DNA from: Hyphomicrobiales bacterium
GTDB taxonomy: Bacteria; Pseudomonadota; Alphaproteobacteria; Rhizobiales; Kaistiaceae
NCBI GenBank assembly: GCA_017305815.1
Contig: JAFKJZ010000498.1
Span: forward strand, 1 to 6,987
Length of the DNA: 6,987 bases
Direction: 5' to 3'
Every line of letters starts with the position of its first letter. Within the stretch, counting starts at the first letter, position 1. Shown one piece after another: positions 5,718 through 6,987 of the stretch. The position numbers were made by a program, and so were the translations under genes. A model generated the notes under the pieces. The model saw only the letters and a program-made list of their open reading frames with translations, was not told where the DNA came from and did no database searches.

Positions 5718-5815
5718 CTAGAGCTTTTCCGTGCTTCACGGAAAGGCTCTAGCTCTTTGTTTGGTCGCGTTTTCTTAACGCGAACCGGTGCCCACTTCGC
5801 TCGAAAACGCTCTAG
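5718..5815. repeat. RIME-like intergenic palindromic element (98 bp)
   Basis: The element is bounded by CTAGAGC (5718-5724) and its inverse GCTCTAG (5809-5815). A first large hairpin spans 5718-5752: CTAGAGC plus TTTCCGTG pair with CACGGAAA plus GCTCTAG around a CTT loop, with one T-G wobble. A second hairpin is TCGCGTT/AACGCGA (5765-5771 and 5777-5783). In addition GCGTTTTC (5767-5774) can pair with GAAAACGC (5803-5810). Size, two palindromes and wording such as ACGCGAACCGGTGCCCACTT match my memory of the rhizobial RIME1 family; I could not compare it to a reference. Its right end overlaps the ftsK stop codon. Confidence 0.8.
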
Positions 5816-6987
5816 CGCTCCATGAAGATCTCGCGCTTGCCGGCGTGGTTGGCCGGGCCGACGATGCCTTCCTGCTCCATCCGCTCCATGATCGAGGCGG
5901 CGCGGTTGTAACCGACCTGCAGGCGGCGCTGGATGTAGGAGGTCGATGCCTTGCGGTCGCGCAGCACCACCGCCACGGCCTGCTCGTAGGCGTCGCCGCC
6001 TCCCTCCTCGCCCATCGTGCTCTTGTCGAACACGGCGACGTCGTCCTCGGCCGGCGCGGCGGCTGCCTCGGTCTCTTCCTCGTCGCCGGCGGTGACGGCG
6101 TCGAGATATTCCGGCCGGCCCTGGCGCTTCAGATGCGCCACGACATGCTCGACCTCGAGATCCGAGACGAACGGGCCATGCACGCGCTGGATGCGGCCGC
6201 CGCCGGCCATGTAGAGCATGTCGCCCTGGCCGAGCAGCTGCTCCGCGCCCATCTCGCCGAGAATGGTGCGGCTGTCGATCTTCGACGTGACCTGGAAGGA
6301 GATGCGGGTCGGGAAGTTCGCCTTGATCGTGCCGGTGATGACGTCGACCGACGGGCGCTGCGTCGCCATGACCAGATGGATGCCGGCAGCGCGGGCCATC
6401 TGGGCGAGCCGCTGCACGGCGCTTTCGATGTCCTTGCCGGCCACCATCATCAGATCGGCCATCTCGTCGATGATGACGACGATGTAGGGCAGGTTGGAGA
6501 GGTCCATGACCTCCTCTTCCTGCATCATCTCGCCGGTGGTGCGGTCGAAGCCGGTCGCGACCTGACGCGTGATCACCTCGCCCTTCTCGCGTGCTTCGGC
6601 GACGCGGGCATTGAAGCCGTCGATGTTGCGGACGCCGAGGCGCGACATCTTGCGATAGCGCTCCTCCATCTCGCGCACGGCCCACTTCAGGGCGGTGACG
6701 GCCTTCTTCGGATCGGTGACAACAGGGGTGAGCAGATGCGGGATGCCCTCATAGACCGAGAGCTCGAGCATCTTCGGATCGATCATGATCAGCCGGCACT
6801 CTTCCGGGCGGTGCCGGTAGAGCAGGGACAGGATCATGGTGTTGATCGCGACCGACTTGCCCGAGCCGGTGGTGCCGGCGACGAGCAGGTGCGGCATGCG
6901 TGAGAGGACGACGACGACGGGCTCGCCGCCGATCGTCTTGCCGAGGCTGATCGGCAGCCGCGCCTTGGAGTTCTCGAAATCCTCGGC
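5812..6987 (-). CDS. ftsK: DNA translocase FtsK, C-terminal motor and gamma domains (5' part cut by window edge)
   Basis: The frame is open from the right edge (391 codons visible), so the ATG at 6897 is internal. FtsK is the septum-anchored hexameric DNA pump that clears and resolves chromosome termini during division. Visible residues show the beta domain RecA fold: Walker A GTTGSGKS at 38-45, PKMLELS after it, Walker [12 protein letters not shown], and the conserved [12 protein letters not shown] and [13 protein letters not shown] blocks. An acidic alanine-rich linker ([14 protein letters not shown]) follows. The last ~65 residues ([20 protein letters not shown], then a helix-turn-helix and HAGKREI) form the winged-helix gamma domain that reads the KOPS polarity sites. 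The N-terminal membrane domain lies outside the window. The stop codon TAG lies in the end of the RIME-like element, giving the tail IFMER. Confidence 0.97.
   Translation of the reverse strand, partial: AEDFENSKARLPISLGKTIGGEPVVVVLSRMPHLLVAGTTGSGKSVAINTMILSLLYRHRPEECRLIMIDPKMLELSVYEGIPHLLTPVVTDPKKAVTALKWAVREMEERYRKMSRLGVRNIDGFNARVAEAREKGEVITRQVATGFDRTTGEMMQEEEVMDLSNLPYIVVIIDEMADLMMVAGKDIESAVQRLAQMARAAGIHLVMATQRPSVDVITGTIKANFPTRISFQVTSKIDSRTILGEMGAEQLLGQGDMLYMAGGGRIQRVHGPFVSDLEVEHVVAHLKRQGRPEYLDAVTAGDEEETEAAAAPAEDDVAVFDKSTMGEEGGGDAYEQAVAVVLRDRKASTSYIQRRLQVGYNRAASIMERMEQEGIVGPANHAGKREIFMER

Noticed and set aside
5718..5815. Insertion sequence or small transposon suggested by terminal inverted repeats
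   Set aside because: The element is 98 bp with no coding capacity and no clear target duplication seen. It fits a RIME-type intergenic palindrome better.
5345..6685. Minus-strand 446-codon frame spanning the end of ftsK, the terminator and part of the regulator gene
   Set aside because: It runs through a bidirectional terminator and repeat element and is out of frame with both real genes; the translation is arginine-rich noise.
6895..6897. ATG at 6897 as the start of ftsK
   Set aside because: The frame stays open to the right edge and encodes conserved FtsK residues ([13 protein letters not shown]) just before this Met, which lies seven residues ahead of Walker A.
5788..6903. Plus-strand open frame of 371 codons opposite ftsK
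   Set aside because: It is the antisense shadow of a highly conserved FtsK motor and begins inside the RIME-like element.

Overview
This is a GC-rich window with the gene style of an alphaproteobacterium. Three things point to the order Hyphomicrobiales (Rhizobiales): the wording of the FtsK motor domain, a 98-bp palindromic element resembling the RIME-type intergenic repeats of rhizobia, and an inverted pair of the CCTCTCCC/GGGAGAGG dispersed repeat. I cannot name the genus from sequence alone.

Positions 1-4760 hold a carbohydrate-uptake operon transcribed leftward (minus strand). In transcript order it encodes a periplasmic solute-binding protein (4760-3510), an enolase-superfamily enzyme of the mandelate racemase type (3273-2167), a MalF/UgpA-type permease (2156-1200), a MalG/UgpE-type permease (1189-344), and a MalK/UgpC-type ATPase (333 to beyond the left edge). 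The last four genes are each separated by exactly 10 nt, and each downstream ribosome-binding site overlaps the preceding stop codon (TGAGGA), so translational coupling is likely. The only large gap in the operon (3274-3509) lies after the binding-protein gene. It is filled by two inverted, hairpin-forming repeat copies, which fits higher expression of the binding protein than of the membrane components.

Positions 4761-4919 are a divergent control region, AT-rich for this window. It has a plausible leftward promoter, a perfect 12-bp palindrome (TTCATATATGAA), an AACAG/CTGTT inverted repeat and a CATCTGAT direct repeat spaced 21 bp. The gene to its right (4920-5588, plus strand) encodes a GntR/FadR-family regulator with an FCD ligand domain. 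It is the obvious candidate regulator of the operon and of itself.

Positions 5589-5811 separate the regulator gene from the convergent ftsK gene. They contain a bidirectional intrinsic terminator, a 10-bp GC-rich hairpin and the RIME-like element. The element's right terminal repeat supplies the ftsK stop codon. Positions 5812-6987 are the C-terminal part of FtsK (motor plus gamma domain), cut by the right edge.

Taken together, the binding protein and ABC transporter would import a sugar, sugar acid or glycoside. The enolase-superfamily enzyme would carry out a dehydration or epimerisation on it or on a product, under control of the GntR regulator. The substrate is not readable from the sequence. 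I see no phage, CRISPR, toxin or insertion-sequence content. The most interesting unknown is the specificity of the enolase-family enzyme and its dedicated transporter.
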